Source of the DNA: Secundilactobacillus odoratitofui DSM 19909 = JCM 15043 | GTDB lineage: Bacteria > Bacillota > Bacilli > Lactobacillales > Lactobacillaceae | Assembly (NCBI RefSeq): GCF_001434895.1 | Contig: NZ_AZEE01000025.1 | Span: 1 to 64,000 of the forward strand | Length of the DNA: 64,000 nucleotides | Direction of reading: 5' to 3' | Part shown: positions 9,948-18,566 of the stretch, in pieces | Numbering within the stretch: position 1 is the first letter of the stretch | How the letters are laid out: every line of letters starts with the position of its first letter | Notes under the pieces: generated by a model | Databases searched by the model: none | What the model was told of the DNA's origin: nothing | The model's input: the letters and a program-made list of their open reading frames with translations, nothing else | Program-made: the position numbers and the translations under genes

Positions 9948-10110
9948 AGCCAGTCTTTTGGGCGGGTAGCAGTGACTAGTGCCACTTTGCGCGTAGCGCT
10001 TAGTGGCACTGGACGCTTCTGAGCCTCGAAAATCACGAGTCTCAGAAGCGAGACGGAAAACGCGAAGCGGTTGAAGTCGGTCCCACAGCTACCCGCCCAA
10101 AGGACTGGCT
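9948..10110 (-). repeat. Structured intergenic element, beta subtype (right member of pair 1)
   Basis: P1 arms are 10110-10088 and 9970-9948, starting AGCCAGTC and ending GGGTAGC on the minus strand. P3 is CGCTTCTGAG/CTCAGAAGCG and P4 is AGTGCCACT/AGTGGCACT. The 5' flank carries GCCTTCGGCCGCC and the 3' flank CACTACGGCTTA. It ends about 15-30 bp from the stop codon of the facing phosphatase gene, which has no other obvious terminator. Confidence 0.85.
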
Positions 10111-10140
10111 GGCGGCCGAAGGCGGACTTCTAACTAATTA

Positions 10141-10791
10141 TCAAATAATCGAAACGTTCCCCTCATTTAAATCAACATGATTCAAATAAGCGGTTTGGTT
10201 ATAAACGTCAACGTAATAGCCATCAGGCCGAACCCCAAGAATTGAAGTTGACAAGTTTTTCAATCCCAGCAAGTGTTGGTTACCAGTTGCACCCTTGATA
10301 CCGAGTTGACTAATGCCGCCATGAGAAAAAATCAGGGCATTTTCATCCGGACCCAATGATGCGGTAATCTGATCCAAAGCCCGCACATATCGTTGTTGTG
10401 CTGCATTAAAATCTTCGACACCAATCGCCGTTAGACCTGGATCATTTTGACGTTTTGATAATTGTTTGAACAAGTCTGGTTGAGCCACTATCAGTTCTGC
10501 TTTGGTCTTGCCCTCCCACTCACCAAAAGAGAGTTCTTTTAAATCCGGCAGCAGTTGAATATCATCAATCGGCTGCTTCATGCGCAACGTTACCAGTTTG
10601 GCTGTATCCACCGCGCGTTCAATGGGACTGCTGTACACCTGGCTAAACCGATACGTATCCAAATAAGCGGCCAATTGTTCGTAACCAGTTAAATCATCCG
10701 TAAGCAACGGACTGTTGGCACCGGCCCCTTGCAGGCGTTTTTCAAGATTCCACTGTGTTTTACCATGACGAATAATGAATAATCGTTTCAT
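10141..10791 (-). CDS. Histidine phosphatase (phosphoglycerate mutase-like) family protein
   Basis: The 216-residue protein opens with FIIRHGKTQWN, the RHG phosphohistidine motif, has the second arginine at YSSPIERAVDTA, the acid in LSFGEWEG, and the second catalytic His in IFSHGGISQLG. The family covers cofactor-dependent phosphoglycerate mutases and many small-molecule phosphatases. It starts 5 bp after the ComA-like gene and is surely cotranscribed, so it may dephosphorylate that enzyme's product (inference). Start ATG 10791. Confidence 0.85.
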   Translation of the reverse strand: MKRLFIIRHGKTQWNLEKRLQGAGANSPLLTDDLTGYEQLAAYLDTYRFSQVYSSPIERAVDTAKLVTLRMKQPIDDIQLLPDLKELSFGEWEGKTKAELIVAQPDLFKQLSKRQNDPGLTAIGVEDFNAAQQRYVRALDQITASLGPDENALIFSHGGISQLGIKGATGNQHLLGLKNLSTSILGVRPDGYYVDVYNQTAYLNHVDLNEGNVSII

Positions 10792-10796
10792 ATTAA

Positions 10797-11549
10797 TTAA
10801 ACCTTTCCGACTGTATCGCCACGGAGACCACGACGAATCGTTGCAACCGAGATGGCGTCCTCAGTGGCGATGTTTCCAAGATTAACTGCCGGACCGTATT
10901 TCAAGACCAACGCCACTTGTTGTGCTTTTAGTGGCGCTTCGATAATCAAGTGTTCTACGCCGGCTTGTGCCAGCACTTTCAGTTCATCATCGATAATTTG
11001 CCCATTGGCATCATAGATACCAATGTTCTTACCAGCTTCGCGCGCTTCGAGAATCACATAGTGCGCACCATGGTCAAGGTCAGCTTGGATCATGGCTAAC
11101 CGTTCAGTTGGCGTTAATTCGTGGTCTAGGTCAGGGTTCTTTTTACCAACCTCTGAAATCACGAAAAAGCCGGCGTCTCGTGCCTGCTTGATTAGTTCGC
11201 CCCGGGTAACAGCATCAATGACGGTCGACCCATCCGAGACTTCAATGCCGGTAAAGCCGATTGCGCGCGCTTCATTCAGATATTCAGCGTACTTACCTTG
11301 CAACACTGCAACTTCAAGTAACGTACCGCCCGGATAAGTTGTGATGCCAGCAGCGTTATAAGCTGCCACTTTCTGCTGAATGAGATTTCTGTCTGACACG
11401 GCACTGGTTCCCCAGCCAAACTTCACAAAGCTGATATGAGCACCAGCGACAGCAATTAAATCCGTTACCTCATTTAAGCCCAGCCCCTTGTCTAGCACCA
11501 TGGTTTTACCCATTGGTCGATCAGTCGTTAAAAAGTTAAATGCGTTCAT
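10797..11549 (-). CDS. ComA-like phosphosulfolactate synthase family protein
   Basis: The 250-residue TIM-barrel protein shows the family layout: MVLDKGLGL near residue 18, ISFVKFGWGTS near 40, TTYPGGTLLE near 71, GIEVSDG near 101, VISEVGKK near 132, and a C-terminal VNLGNI. ComA joins phosphoenolpyruvate and sulfite to give (2R)-phosphosulfolactate; bacterial homologues exist outside coenzyme M producers. Length fits the family. It is first in a two-gene operon with the phosphatase. Whether sulfite is the real substrate here is unknown. Confidence 0.8.
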   Translation of the reverse strand: MNAFNFLTTDRPMGKTMVLDKGLGLNEVTDLIAVAGAHISFVKFGWGTSAVSDRNLIQQKVAAYNAAGITTYPGGTLLEVAVLQGKYAEYLNEARAIGFTGIEVSDGSTVIDAVTRGELIKQARDAGFFVISEVGKKNPDLDHELTPTERLAMIQADLDHGAHYVILEAREAGKNIGIYDANGQIIDDELKVLAQAGVEHLIIEAPLKAQQVALVLKYGPAVNLGNIATEDAISVATIRRGLRGDTVGKV

Positions 11550-11643
11550 ACGGCGCCTCCTGTTTTTAATGTTGCTATGATTATAGCAGAGTTGGCTTAA
11601 GTGGAACTAAAGGATCCCGAGCAGTAGTGTGGTTTTTATCAGA

Positions 11644-12906
11644 TTACAGTTGTTGTTTTGGCTTCTTGGCCTGGTGTAACACTAACTGAGATGACGCACT
11701 AGCCAATGCAACGCCCAGTCCTAGTGGCAGAAGTGCCGAGTAGTCCAGGTGGCAGACCTCAAAAATCATGAAGAGTGCCATTAACGGCGCTTGTTGTGAG
11801 CTGGCTAACAGCGTTGCAGCACCAATTAGGCCGCCCTGCCAAATGGCGATGCCAGGGATTAGCATGTGCGCCACGACACCAAGAGCCATACCAATCGTTG
11901 CGCCGATGGCAATTGAAGGCGTCAGGGTACCACCAGAGGCACCGGCTCTGAGTGAGAACACGGTCACCAGCGCTTTAGCGAGGCCGCCAATTAGAAATAA
12001 GCCAACCAATCCGGCTGATTGATTTGTCATCGCCGGTTGTGCCAGAGCGCGACCATTCCCCGAGATTTCAGGATAGAAGTATGCAATCGCGCCGGTTAAC
12101 ACGGCTACGACAGGCAGTAGCCACAAAATTGAACGGTCCCGGGCCTGATGCTTGTTGGCCCATTGAAAGAAGCGACGGAAGTATGCGCCCACAAAGCCAC
12201 AAAGTGGTCCAACGATAACCACTAATACCACCGAAATGGGTGAGAAATCACCATTACCGACGGCGTAGTACGGGTGAAAGCCCCGCAAAGTTGAACCCAT
12301 CAACATCGCAATTGACGACATAGTGAGGCTCACTGCAACGGCTCTGCCAGTCACCTTCTTATACAACAGCTCGATGGCAAACATGGTCCCGGTTAACGGT
12401 GCAATATAGATACCAGCAAATCCAGCACCCGCAGCCGCCGCAATCAGTAACTTTCGATCCTCTTCATCAAAGGTGATGCCAAACCGATGTAAAAACCGTT
12501 GCCACGTTTGCGACAACATCGCACCAAATTCTCGTGGTGCCAATTCACGACCGACTGATCCGCCTGTGGCCACAAAGAAAATTTGGGTAAAAACGTGAAC
12601 CGCAGTGGTCCACACCGGCATGGTCTCACCATCCAGCGCCTTGGCAATGCTAACGGTTGGCTTCATTTTAGTTCGCATGTAGTACCACACAATGGCCGCG
12701 ATGACACCGCCAATAATCATCGAGACTAACCTCCGCGTACCACTGACGTTAGCTGCAAATGGACTCAGGGGTGTTTCGTTGAAATTCAAGAAGAGCTTTT
12801 CAATGATATCCAAAAAGTTGGCCAGAATCAGCGACCCCAAGCCGGCAATCACCCCCAGCACAACTGTTGAAATGGTCATCATTAATCTTTCACGTGTTTT
12901 TGTCAT
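11644..12906 (-). CDS. ClC-family chloride channel/antiporter
   Basis: The integral membrane protein of about 420 residues has roughly ten hydrophobic segments. ClC landmarks are GGSVGRELAPREFG (the GK/REGP region carrying the gating Glu, about residue 120), GAGFAGIYIAPLTG, and GASGGTLTPSIAIGA (GGxFxP-like, about 325). The GREGP motif is altered to GRELAP. No C-terminal CBS domains. The preferred start is ATG 12906 with GAGGG about 12 nt upstream; a TTG at 12915 is less well placed. It lies downstream of nothing obvious and is probably monocistronic. Ion selectivity cannot be called. Confidence 0.85.
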   Translation of the reverse strand: MTKTRERLMMTISTVVLGVIAGLGSLILANFLDIIEKLFLNFNETPLSPFAANVSGTRRLVSMIIGGVIAAIVWYYMRTKMKPTVSIAKALDGETMPVWTTAVHVFTQIFFVATGGSVGRELAPREFGAMLSQTWQRFLHRFGITFDEEDRKLLIAAAAGAGFAGIYIAPLTGTMFAIELLYKKVTGRAVAVSLTMSSIAMLMGSTLRGFHPYYAVGNGDFSPISVVLVVIVGPLCGFVGAYFRRFFQWANKHQARDRSILWLLPVVAVLTGAIAYFYPEISGNGRALAQPAMTNQSAGLVGLFLIGGLAKALVTVFSLRAGASGGTLTPSIAIGATIGMALGVVAHMLIPGIAIWQGGLIGAATLLASSQQAPLMALFMIFEVCHLDYSALLPLGLGVALASASSQLVLHQAKKPKQQL

Positions 12907-13096
12907 ATGATTCAAATTCCCTCTTATTTTAATATGTAGACTTTCCGCCTAAATTAAGGTAGCACGGTTAGCGACGAGATTCAACTTAAACTCAAGTTCA
13001 TTGTGACTGTGACAGCTATTAGCCAATTAGTTGTGCGTTTTTACTAGCCAGATTCGGCGAGACAATGTGGCCAACGCGGTAACTTTGTCACATCAT

Positions 13097-13192
13097 TACT
13101 GCCACTACCACTTCAGAAAACGCGAAGCGGTTGCAGTCGTTCCCACAGCTACCCGTCAAAAGCCAGGCTGGCGGCCAAAGGCGGCATTTCCA
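13097..13192 (-). repeat. Deletion remnant of a structured element pair
   Basis: The right part (about 13114-13192) matches the 5' half of beta copies: GCCGCCAGCC, a P1 5' arm ending CGGGTAGC, then GCTGTGGGAACG and the stretch GAAAACGCGAAGCGG on the plus strand. P3, P4 and the P1 3' arm are missing. The left part (about 13097-13112, CTGCCACTACCACT) matches the 5' flank of alpha copies such as that at 38180. The simplest reading is an alpha/beta pair whose middle was deleted. Confidence 0.7.
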
Positions 13193-13227
13193 ATCCCTTT
13201 TACAATTCAAAGAATAATTTGAGACAT

Positions 13228-13258
13228 AAAAAAACGACGCCCATACGAGCGCCGTCTA
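13228..13258 (-). terminator. Rho-independent terminator of the araBDA operon
   Basis: On the minus strand GACGGCGC and GGCGTCG form the stem, with a loop of about 7 nt, followed by seven T residues, 15 bp after the araA stop. Confidence 0.85.
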
Positions 13259-13272
13259 AAAACTTACTATCC

Positions 13273-14697
13273 TTATTTAATGTTAACAAGTGGCAAGTTA
13301 ACCATCTTAGTGAAGTCTTCGATTTGTTGTGCAGTAACTGCATATGAGAATACCGTGTGGTGGCCACCGCCGTTTTGGATCCAAGCAGTTGCGCCTTCCT
13401 TAAGGCCAACCTTTGGTGTCCATAATTGCTTAGCAACTGGCAATTTTGGCGTTTCAGCTTCTGGCTTGTTTGCGTCTACTTCATACATGATCATCTTGAA
13501 GTCGTCGCCAAAGTCAGCCAAGGTAACATCGATTGCGTCGCCTTCTGAACCAGTGAAGACCAAACGTGCAGGATCATCTTTACCACCAATATCCAATGGG
13601 TGAACTTCAACACGTGGCTTGTCTGAAGCGATTGAAGGATCAACTTCCAACATATGTGAACCCAAGATTGCTTCGTGACCCTTACGAAGATCCAATGTGT
13701 AGTCTTCCATGAAGGCAGTCCGCTTGTTGTGGGCGATGATCTTCATCAAACGACCCAAAGCAGCAGTCTTCCAGTCACCTTCAGCGCCGAAGCCGTAACC
13801 TTCAGCCATCAATAATTGAGTAGCCAAACCAGGTAATTGCTTCATACCATGTAAGTCTTCAAAGTTGTTTGTGAAGGCAGTTGCACCACGATCATCCATG
13901 AACTTCTTGATAGCGAAGTATTCGCGGATTTGGTACTTAACTGATTCTTCAAACTTGGCAGCATCGTTGTCGCCTGGCGTGAAGGTGTATTCCTTTTGTA
14001 ATTCGGCGTATTTCTTGTCGATGTCAGCATCAGAAACCTTGTTGATTTCTTCGACTAAATCACCAACGGCCCAGTAGTCAACTGTCCAGCCTAATTGAAT
14101 TTGGGCTTCAATCTTGTCACCATCGGTAACGGCAACGTTACGCATCTTGTCACCAAAGGCAACCACTTTGATCTTGAAGCTTTCGTTATAGGCAACAGCA
14201 ACGTCTTGCCAGTCAGCGATTTCTTGTTGAGTTTCTTCATCGCCCCACCAGCCGTAAACGACTTTGTTGTTCAAACGAAGACGGGCGTTGATAAAGCCGT
14301 ATTCACGGTCACCATGAGCACTTTGGTTCAAGTTCATGTAATCAAAGTCAATGTCTGCATATGGAATCTTGTTCAAGTATTGAGTAGCCAAGTGAAGTAA
14401 TGGCTTTTGAAGAAGTTGTGTCCCACGGATCCAGTTCTTAGCAGGACTGAAGGTGTGCATCCAAGTGATCACACCAGCAACTTCGTCATCGTAGTTGGCT
14501 TCCTTCATGAACTTAGTGATGTTTTCGGCAGTCGTTGCAACTAACTTGAATTCGACTGGGTAAGGCAACTTACCAGAAGCGTTCAACTTGTCAACGATGT
14601 CTTTAGCATCTTTTTCAACGGACTTTAATTGTTCTTCACCATAAAGGAATTGTGAACCAGTAACAAACCAAAACTTGTAATTTGGGGTACTTAACAT
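13273..14697 (-). CDS. araA: L-arabinose isomerase
   Basis: Converts L-arabinose to L-ribulose, first step of arabinose catabolism in the cytosol. The 474-residue length and the N-terminal [15 protein letters not shown] are typical; [14 protein letters not shown], the metal-binding ENNFEDLHG-like segment ([10 protein letters not shown], about 278-287), MEDYTLDL and the C-terminal [12 protein letters not shown] are family landmarks. A good RBS (AAAGGAG) precedes ATG 14697. It is the last gene of araB-araD-araA, 57 bp after araD, and ends in a terminator. Confidence 0.97.
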   Translation of the reverse strand: MLSTPNYKFWFVTGSQFLYGEEQLKSVEKDAKDIVDKLNASGKLPYPVEFKLVATTAENITKFMKEANYDDEVAGVITWMHTFSPAKNWIRGTQLLQKPLLHLATQYLNKIPYADIDFDYMNLNQSAHGDREYGFINARLRLNNKVVYGWWGDEETQQEIADWQDVAVAYNESFKIKVVAFGDKMRNVAVTDGDKIEAQIQLGWTVDYWAVGDLVEEINKVSDADIDKKYAELQKEYTFTPGDNDAAKFEESVKYQIREYFAIKKFMDDRGATAFTNNFEDLHGMKQLPGLATQLLMAEGYGFGAEGDWKTAALGRLMKIIAHNKRTAFMEDYTLDLRKGHEAILGSHMLEVDPSIASDKPRVEVHPLDIGGKDDPARLVFTGSEGDAIDVTLADFGDDFKMIMYEVDANKPEAETPKLPVAKQLWTPKVGLKEGATAWIQNGGGHHTVFSYAVTAQQIEDFTKMVNLPLVNIK

Positions 14698-14754
14698 AGT
14701 AATAATCTCCTTTAAAATAAATAGTTTTAATAGTTGGTTAACATAAATTATGAA

Positions 14755-15483
14755 TTATTCGTGCTTAGCATGGCTTTGTGACTTAGCGTTATTTTGGCCA
14801 TAATAAGCGTTGGCACCGTGCTTACGGTAGTAGTGCTTATCGAGCAAGTACTGAGGTAGCCGTGAGTTATCCATCGTCATTTGCATGGCGTGGTAGTCTT
14901 CTTCAGCCACAACTTCAAGGACTTTTGAGTTGTAAACGGCCTTGGCTGGTGTTGGTCCCCAAGCAAATGGGCCGTGTTGGCTGACCAAAGCAGCTGGAAT
15001 GGCTTCGTAGTCGATACCGCGTTCTTCAAAGGTCTTCACGATGGTCTTACCCGTGTTACCTTCGTAGTCTTCTTCAATCTCTTCCTTAGTTAAAGCATCC
15101 GCAGCTGGTACGTCACCGTAGAAAGTATCAGCGTGAGTCGTGTTCATGGCTGGTACGTCCAACTTAGCAGCGGCGAATGAGACAGCCCATGGTGAATGGG
15201 TGTGCACAATACCACCGATCTTTGGGAAGTGATTGTAGAGGTACGTGTGAGTTGGTGTATCACTTGATGGGTTCATGTCACCTTCGACGACTTCCCCCTT
15301 CAAGTTAACGACCACGAGGTCAGAAGGCTTTAATTCGTCATAATCAACACCAGATGGTTTGATAACGAAGAGTCCCTTCTCACGGTCAATACCACTCACG
15401 TTGCCCCAAGTAAAGGTCACTAGACCCAACTTTGGCAATGACATGTTAGCTTCGTAGACTTCTTGTTTTAGTTCTTCAAGCAT
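14755..15483 (-). CDS. araD: L-ribulose-5-phosphate 4-epimerase
   Basis: Interconverts L-ribulose 5-phosphate and D-xylulose 5-phosphate, feeding the phosphoketolase pathway. The 242-residue protein is a class II aldolase-fold enzyme: TWGNVSG (about 25-31) and KPSGVDY bind phosphate, SSDTPTH (about 74-80) precedes the zinc ligands in GIVHTHSPWA (His-x-His, about 94-98), and a third His follows in the C-terminal half. It lies 22 bp after araB and upstream of araA. Confidence 0.96.
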   Translation of the reverse strand: MLEELKQEVYEANMSLPKLGLVTFTWGNVSGIDREKGLFVIKPSGVDYDELKPSDLVVVNLKGEVVEGDMNPSSDTPTHTYLYNHFPKIGGIVHTHSPWAVSFAAAKLDVPAMNTTHADTFYGDVPAADALTKEEIEEDYEGNTGKTIVKTFEERGIDYEAIPAALVSQHGPFAWGPTPAKAVYNSKVLEVVAEEDYHAMQMTMDNSRLPQYLLDKHYYRKHGANAYYGQNNAKSQSHAKHE

Positions 15484-15505
15484 TTCGACTAAACACGCTC
15501 CTTAA

Positions 15506-17110
15506 TTAAAGTTCAATTGATTTAACAGCTTGCGATTCAACTTCAAGCCCCTTCTTATAGGCTTCGATAAATTCGTTGCAACCCTTGACTCCTTCTGGGT
15601 TAGGCTTAACCGTGACACTTTCAGGATCAGCAAAGACCTTGTCGTCCAAGAAATCGGCCAAACTTTGCTTGCCATCGTTGTTCTTGGTATAGAGGGCCAA
15701 AACAGCCATGCCCCAAGGGCCACCCTCACCGGCGTTACTCATGACGGTGATTGGCGTATCCAGTGCGTCAGCCAAAACTTGTTGGCCAACTTCTGGTGTC
15801 TTGAACAGACCACCTTGAGCGATGAAGACGTCAGCCTTGATGTGTTCATCGTTGGCCAGGATGTCGTTACCAATCTTGAGTGGTGCGAAGGCGGAATAGA
15901 GATGCGTCTTCATGAAGTTTGGTAAGTTAAAGCGACTGTTTGGTGTCCGAACAACCATTGGCCGGCCTTCAGGCATCTTGGTGATGTTTTCACCTGAAAG
16001 ATAGGCGTAACTCAGTAAACCACCGGCGTTATCTTCAGCTCGCTTTGAGCTGTTGAATAAGGCACCGTACAAATCGTTCGGTTTCAAATCAACGCCAATT
16101 TCTTTGGCGAATTCATTGAACAGACCTACCCAAGCGTTGATATCTGATGAACAGTTGTTGGTGTGCACCATAGCAACTGGATCACCACTTGGTGTCGTGA
16201 CCATATCGATATCACGGTGAACATTATCCATTGGTGAATCCAAGACCACCATTGAGAAAGCTGATGTGCCGGCACTGATGTTACCTGTCCGTTTACGAAC
16301 AGCGTTGGTTGATACCATCCCGGTCCCAGCGTCACCCTCAGGCGGTGCCATGACGGCGCCGGCTTCAAGAGTGCCACTTGGATCAAGTAATTTCGCCCCT
16401 TCAGCGGTCAAGTTACCAGCACTTTCACCGGCAAACTTGATGCCAGGTAAAACGTCCTTTAGGCTCCAAAGATACTGACGAACGGCTGGTTGCTGATTGA
16501 ATTTATCAATCATCCCCTGGTTGTAAGTCTTAGTAGCGTCATCAATTGGGAAGACCCCTGACGCATCACCAATTCCTAATACCTTTTCACCAGATAACTT
16601 CCAGTGAACATAGCCGGCTAAAGTCGTAATAAAGTCAACGTCCTTGACGTGATCTTCTTGATTTAAGATGGCTTGGTAAAGGTGGGCAATACTCCAACGT
16701 TGTGGAATGTTGAAGTCGAATAACTCGGTTAGATCATCCGCAGCTTGTTCAGTAATGTTGTTACGCCAAGTTCTAAATGGCACTAACAAGTTACCTTCCT
16801 TATCAAATGGCATGTAGCCGTGCATCATCGCACTGATACCAATGCCACCAATTTTCTTTAACGCCACGTGGTACTGGTCGTTAACATCGTTGGCCATTTT
16901 TTGATAACTGCTTTGGATACCAGCCCAAATCTTGTCGACTGGGTAAGTCCAAATGTTATTGACCAATTCGTTCTCCCAAGTAAAGTCGCCAGCAGCAACG
17001 GTTTGGAAGTCGTCTGTTACTAAAACAGCCTTGATCCGCGTTGACCCTAGCTCAATACCGAGGGAAATGTTTCCGCTTACAATTTCATCTTTAATAGCAC
17101 TCGAATCCAT
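15506..17110 (-). CDS. araB: Ribulokinase (FGGY family)
   Basis: Phosphorylates L-ribulose with ATP. The 534-residue protein opens with an actin-like phosphate loop (LGIELGSTRIKAV, about 17-29), contains GISAMMHGYMPFD, GIGDASGVFPID and GNISAGTSAFSM, and ends with a GGLFKTPEVGQQ-like FGGY C-domain and GEGGPWGMA. First gene of the operon; its promoter region carries two AraR operators and a cre site. Start ATG 17110 follows TGGAGGAT. The family also contains gluconate and xylulose kinases, but the context settles the call. Confidence 0.95.
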   Translation of the reverse strand: MDSSAIKDEIVSGNISLGIELGSTRIKAVLVTDDFQTVAAGDFTWENELVNNIWTYPVDKIWAGIQSSYQKMANDVNDQYHVALKKIGGIGISAMMHGYMPFDKEGNLLVPFRTWRNNITEQAADDLTELFDFNIPQRWSIAHLYQAILNQEDHVKDVDFITTLAGYVHWKLSGEKVLGIGDASGVFPIDDATKTYNQGMIDKFNQQPAVRQYLWSLKDVLPGIKFAGESAGNLTAEGAKLLDPSGTLEAGAVMAPPEGDAGTGMVSTNAVRKRTGNISAGTSAFSMVVLDSPMDNVHRDIDMVTTPSGDPVAMVHTNNCSSDINAWVGLFNEFAKEIGVDLKPNDLYGALFNSSKRAEDNAGGLLSYAYLSGENITKMPEGRPMVVRTPNSRFNLPNFMKTHLYSAFAPLKIGNDILANDEHIKADVFIAQGGLFKTPEVGQQVLADALDTPITVMSNAGEGGPWGMAVLALYTKNNDGKQSLADFLDDKVFADPESVTVKPNPEGVKGCNEFIEAYKKGLEVESQAVKSIEL

Positions 17111-17158
17111 GGTTTAAATCCTCCAGAATGGCTTTGCACTTCTAAATTCGTTTCAAAT

Positions 17159-17172
17159 TCGTATCGCTTACA
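17159..17172 (-). promoter_or_regulatory. Candidate cre site (CcpA) upstream of araB
   Basis: TGTAAGCGATACGA on the minus strand matches 12 of 14 positions of the catabolite-responsive consensus. It lies about 50 bp before araB and downstream of the AraR operators, a position consistent with repression. Confidence 0.55.
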
Positions 17173-17188
17173 AAACAAATTGTAGAAT

Positions 17189-17204
17189 ATTTATCCGTAT
17201 AAAT
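17189..17204 (-). promoter_or_regulatory. AraR operator (proximal) of araBDA
   Basis: ATTTATACGGATAAAT on the minus strand, identical to the operator at 18506-18521 before galM. It resembles known AraR boxes of Gram-positive bacteria in size and AT-rich dyad ends. Confidence 0.8.
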
Positions 17205-17217
17205 CAACAATTAATTT

Positions 17218-17233
17218 ATTTATCTGTATAAAA
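17218..17233 (-). promoter_or_regulatory. AraR operator (distal) of araBDA
   Basis: TTTTATACAGATAAAT on the minus strand, two changes from the proximal site, with centres 29 bp apart, which allows cooperative binding of two dimers. Confidence 0.7.
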
Positions 17234-17242
17234 AATTAGTGA

Positions 17243-17273
17243 AAAAAAGACACGAGCCTTACAAGCTCGCGTC
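17243..17273 (-). terminator. Rho-independent terminator of araR
   Basis: Minus-strand stem GACGCGAGC/GCTCGTGTC with a 7-nt loop, followed by seven T residues. It lies 22 bp after the araR stop and just before the araB operators. Confidence 0.85.
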
Positions 17274-17294
17274 ATAAAAGTTCTCAAACAATTT

Positions 17295-18374
17295 TTAATT
17301 TATTTTTTTGACGGAATTTCGAACGATTAATTCAGGGTCATACATGATAGATTCTGCAGGTTCTTTTTCGATCATGTTGATCAACAGCCTTGCTGCATCG
17401 TGCCCCATTCGTTCCTTTTCATGCACCATAGTAGTAATGGCCGGATCCATGTAACGGCCCAGTTGATAATCATCAAAGCCAGTAATTGAAATGTCATCTG
17501 GAATACTGAGGTCCATGGACTTCACCAGATCAATCACTTGAATGGCCAGTTGATCATTATAGCAAACAATTGCGGTTGGCCGCTTATCCGTTCGAATATG
17601 TTGTTCAACTTGTGCCAACACCTCTTTGATTGGATCGGTAGACCGATACATGACAATATTGCTCTTTAAGGTGATCTGAGGATGTGCTTGATACGCGTTG
17701 ATAAAGCCGTTCATCCGGTTAACGCCTTGAACGTCATCAACCTGAAAAACGCCCAAGATGCGTTCGTGACCCTGATCCATTAAGTAGTTGGTGAGCTTTT
17801 CGATTGCGCCCTGATCATCAGTCGTAACTGAAACACCATCGATGGCGTTGTACTTGGCGTTAATGAAGACCACTGGCAAGTTTAACTCATGAATTTTTTG
17901 ATATAAATCCATGTTTGGCGATTGCAAAGTACTTTGCGTTGGTTCGATAATCAACCCCGTAACGTTGCTATCCAACATCGTAATCAGTGATTTCCGTTCC
18001 CGCTGCGGATCATTATGAGTGTTAGCAAGTAACATGGCGTAACCGTTATCCGAGATAATTTGGTCAGCCCCACTAATGATATTGGGGAAAATATAGTTGG
18101 CAATGTGGGTGGTGATAATGCCAAGCATGCGGTTTGACGTGGTTTCTGTCGCCTTGGCACTCTGCCAATCGTTCACGTACATACCACCACCTTGAATCCG
18201 GTACACAAAGTGCTCGTTTTCTAGGTCACCGATTGCTCGTCGCACGGTATAACGACTGACGGCATACTTTTGCATCAACTCCGTTTCAGTGGGTAATTTG
18301 TCGCCAACCTGATACTCACCAGACAGGATCTTTCCCTTGATGCCTTCTTCTACTATTTCATATTTTGCCTGCAT
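17295..18374 (-). CDS. araR: Arabinose operon repressor AraR (GntR-LacI hybrid)
   Basis: The 359-residue protein joins an N-terminal GntR-type winged helix (about 1-70; LPTETELMQKYAVSRYTVRRAIGDLE) to a LacI/PBP1-like sugar-binding domain (about 80-359; LGIITTHIANYIFP, ITGFDDYQLGRYM). L-arabinose normally releases AraR from DNA. The gene sits between the divergent galM and the araBDA operon, and matching operators lie before both, so it likely represses both; no clear operator lies immediately before araR other than the shared galM/araR region. Ends at its own terminator. Confidence 0.93.
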   Translation of the reverse strand: MQAKYEIVEEGIKGKILSGEYQVGDKLPTETELMQKYAVSRYTVRRAIGDLENEHFVYRIQGGGMYVNDWQSAKATETTSNRMLGIITTHIANYIFPNIISGADQIISDNGYAMLLANTHNDPQRERKSLITMLDSNVTGLIIEPTQSTLQSPNMDLYQKIHELNLPVVFINAKYNAIDGVSVTTDDQGAIEKLTNYLMDQGHERILGVFQVDDVQGVNRMNGFINAYQAHPQITLKSNIVMYRSTDPIKEVLAQVEQHIRTDKRPTAIVCYNDQLAIQVIDLVKSMDLSIPDDISITGFDDYQLGRYMDPAITTMVHEKERMGHDAARLLINMIEKEPAESIMYDPELIVRNSVKKIN

Positions 18375-18500
18375 ATTGACAACTCCATTTACTAGATTGT
18401 ACGTGTTCTATTCTATGTATCGACTTAAGAAACTACTATTATTAATATAGCATAAAATAACCTCAAATTGACTTGAAATCGTTGGATTTACCAGATGTTG

Positions 18501-18529
18501 TTGACATTTATACGGATAAATTATATCTT
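18501..18529 (+). promoter_or_regulatory. Promoter of galM with AraR operator between the hexamers
   Basis: A perfect TTGACA -35 (18501-18506) is followed by TATATC/ATATCT at 15-16 bp. The spacer is filled by the AraR operator ATTTATACGGATAAAT (18506-18521), so bound AraR would block polymerase directly. Confidence 0.65.
18506..18521 (+). promoter_or_regulatory. AraR operator 1 before galM
   Basis: ATTTATACGGATAAAT, the same 16-mer as the araB proximal operator. Confidence 0.8.
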
Positions 18530-18543
18530 GTAAACGGATACAT
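18528..18543 (+). promoter_or_regulatory. AraR operator 2 before galM
   Basis: TTGTAAACGGATACAT, 12 of 16 positions shared with operator 1, centres 22 bp apart (two helical turns). Confidence 0.65.
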
Positions 18544-18566
18544 TATTTAATCTGGAGGGATAACCC

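Larger units (their letters stand above)
12907..13272. other. Intergenic region holding an element remnant and the araA terminator
   Basis: Between the ClC gene start and araA stop there is no gene. The stretch holds the decayed structured element at 13097-13192 and the terminator at 13228-13258. Confidence 0.6.

Noticed and set aside
9640-10110. Element pairs as simple Rho-independent terminators
   Set aside because: P1 is a long-range helix closing a multi-hairpin domain, no T run follows, true terminators often lie beside them, and one pair is inside an operon.
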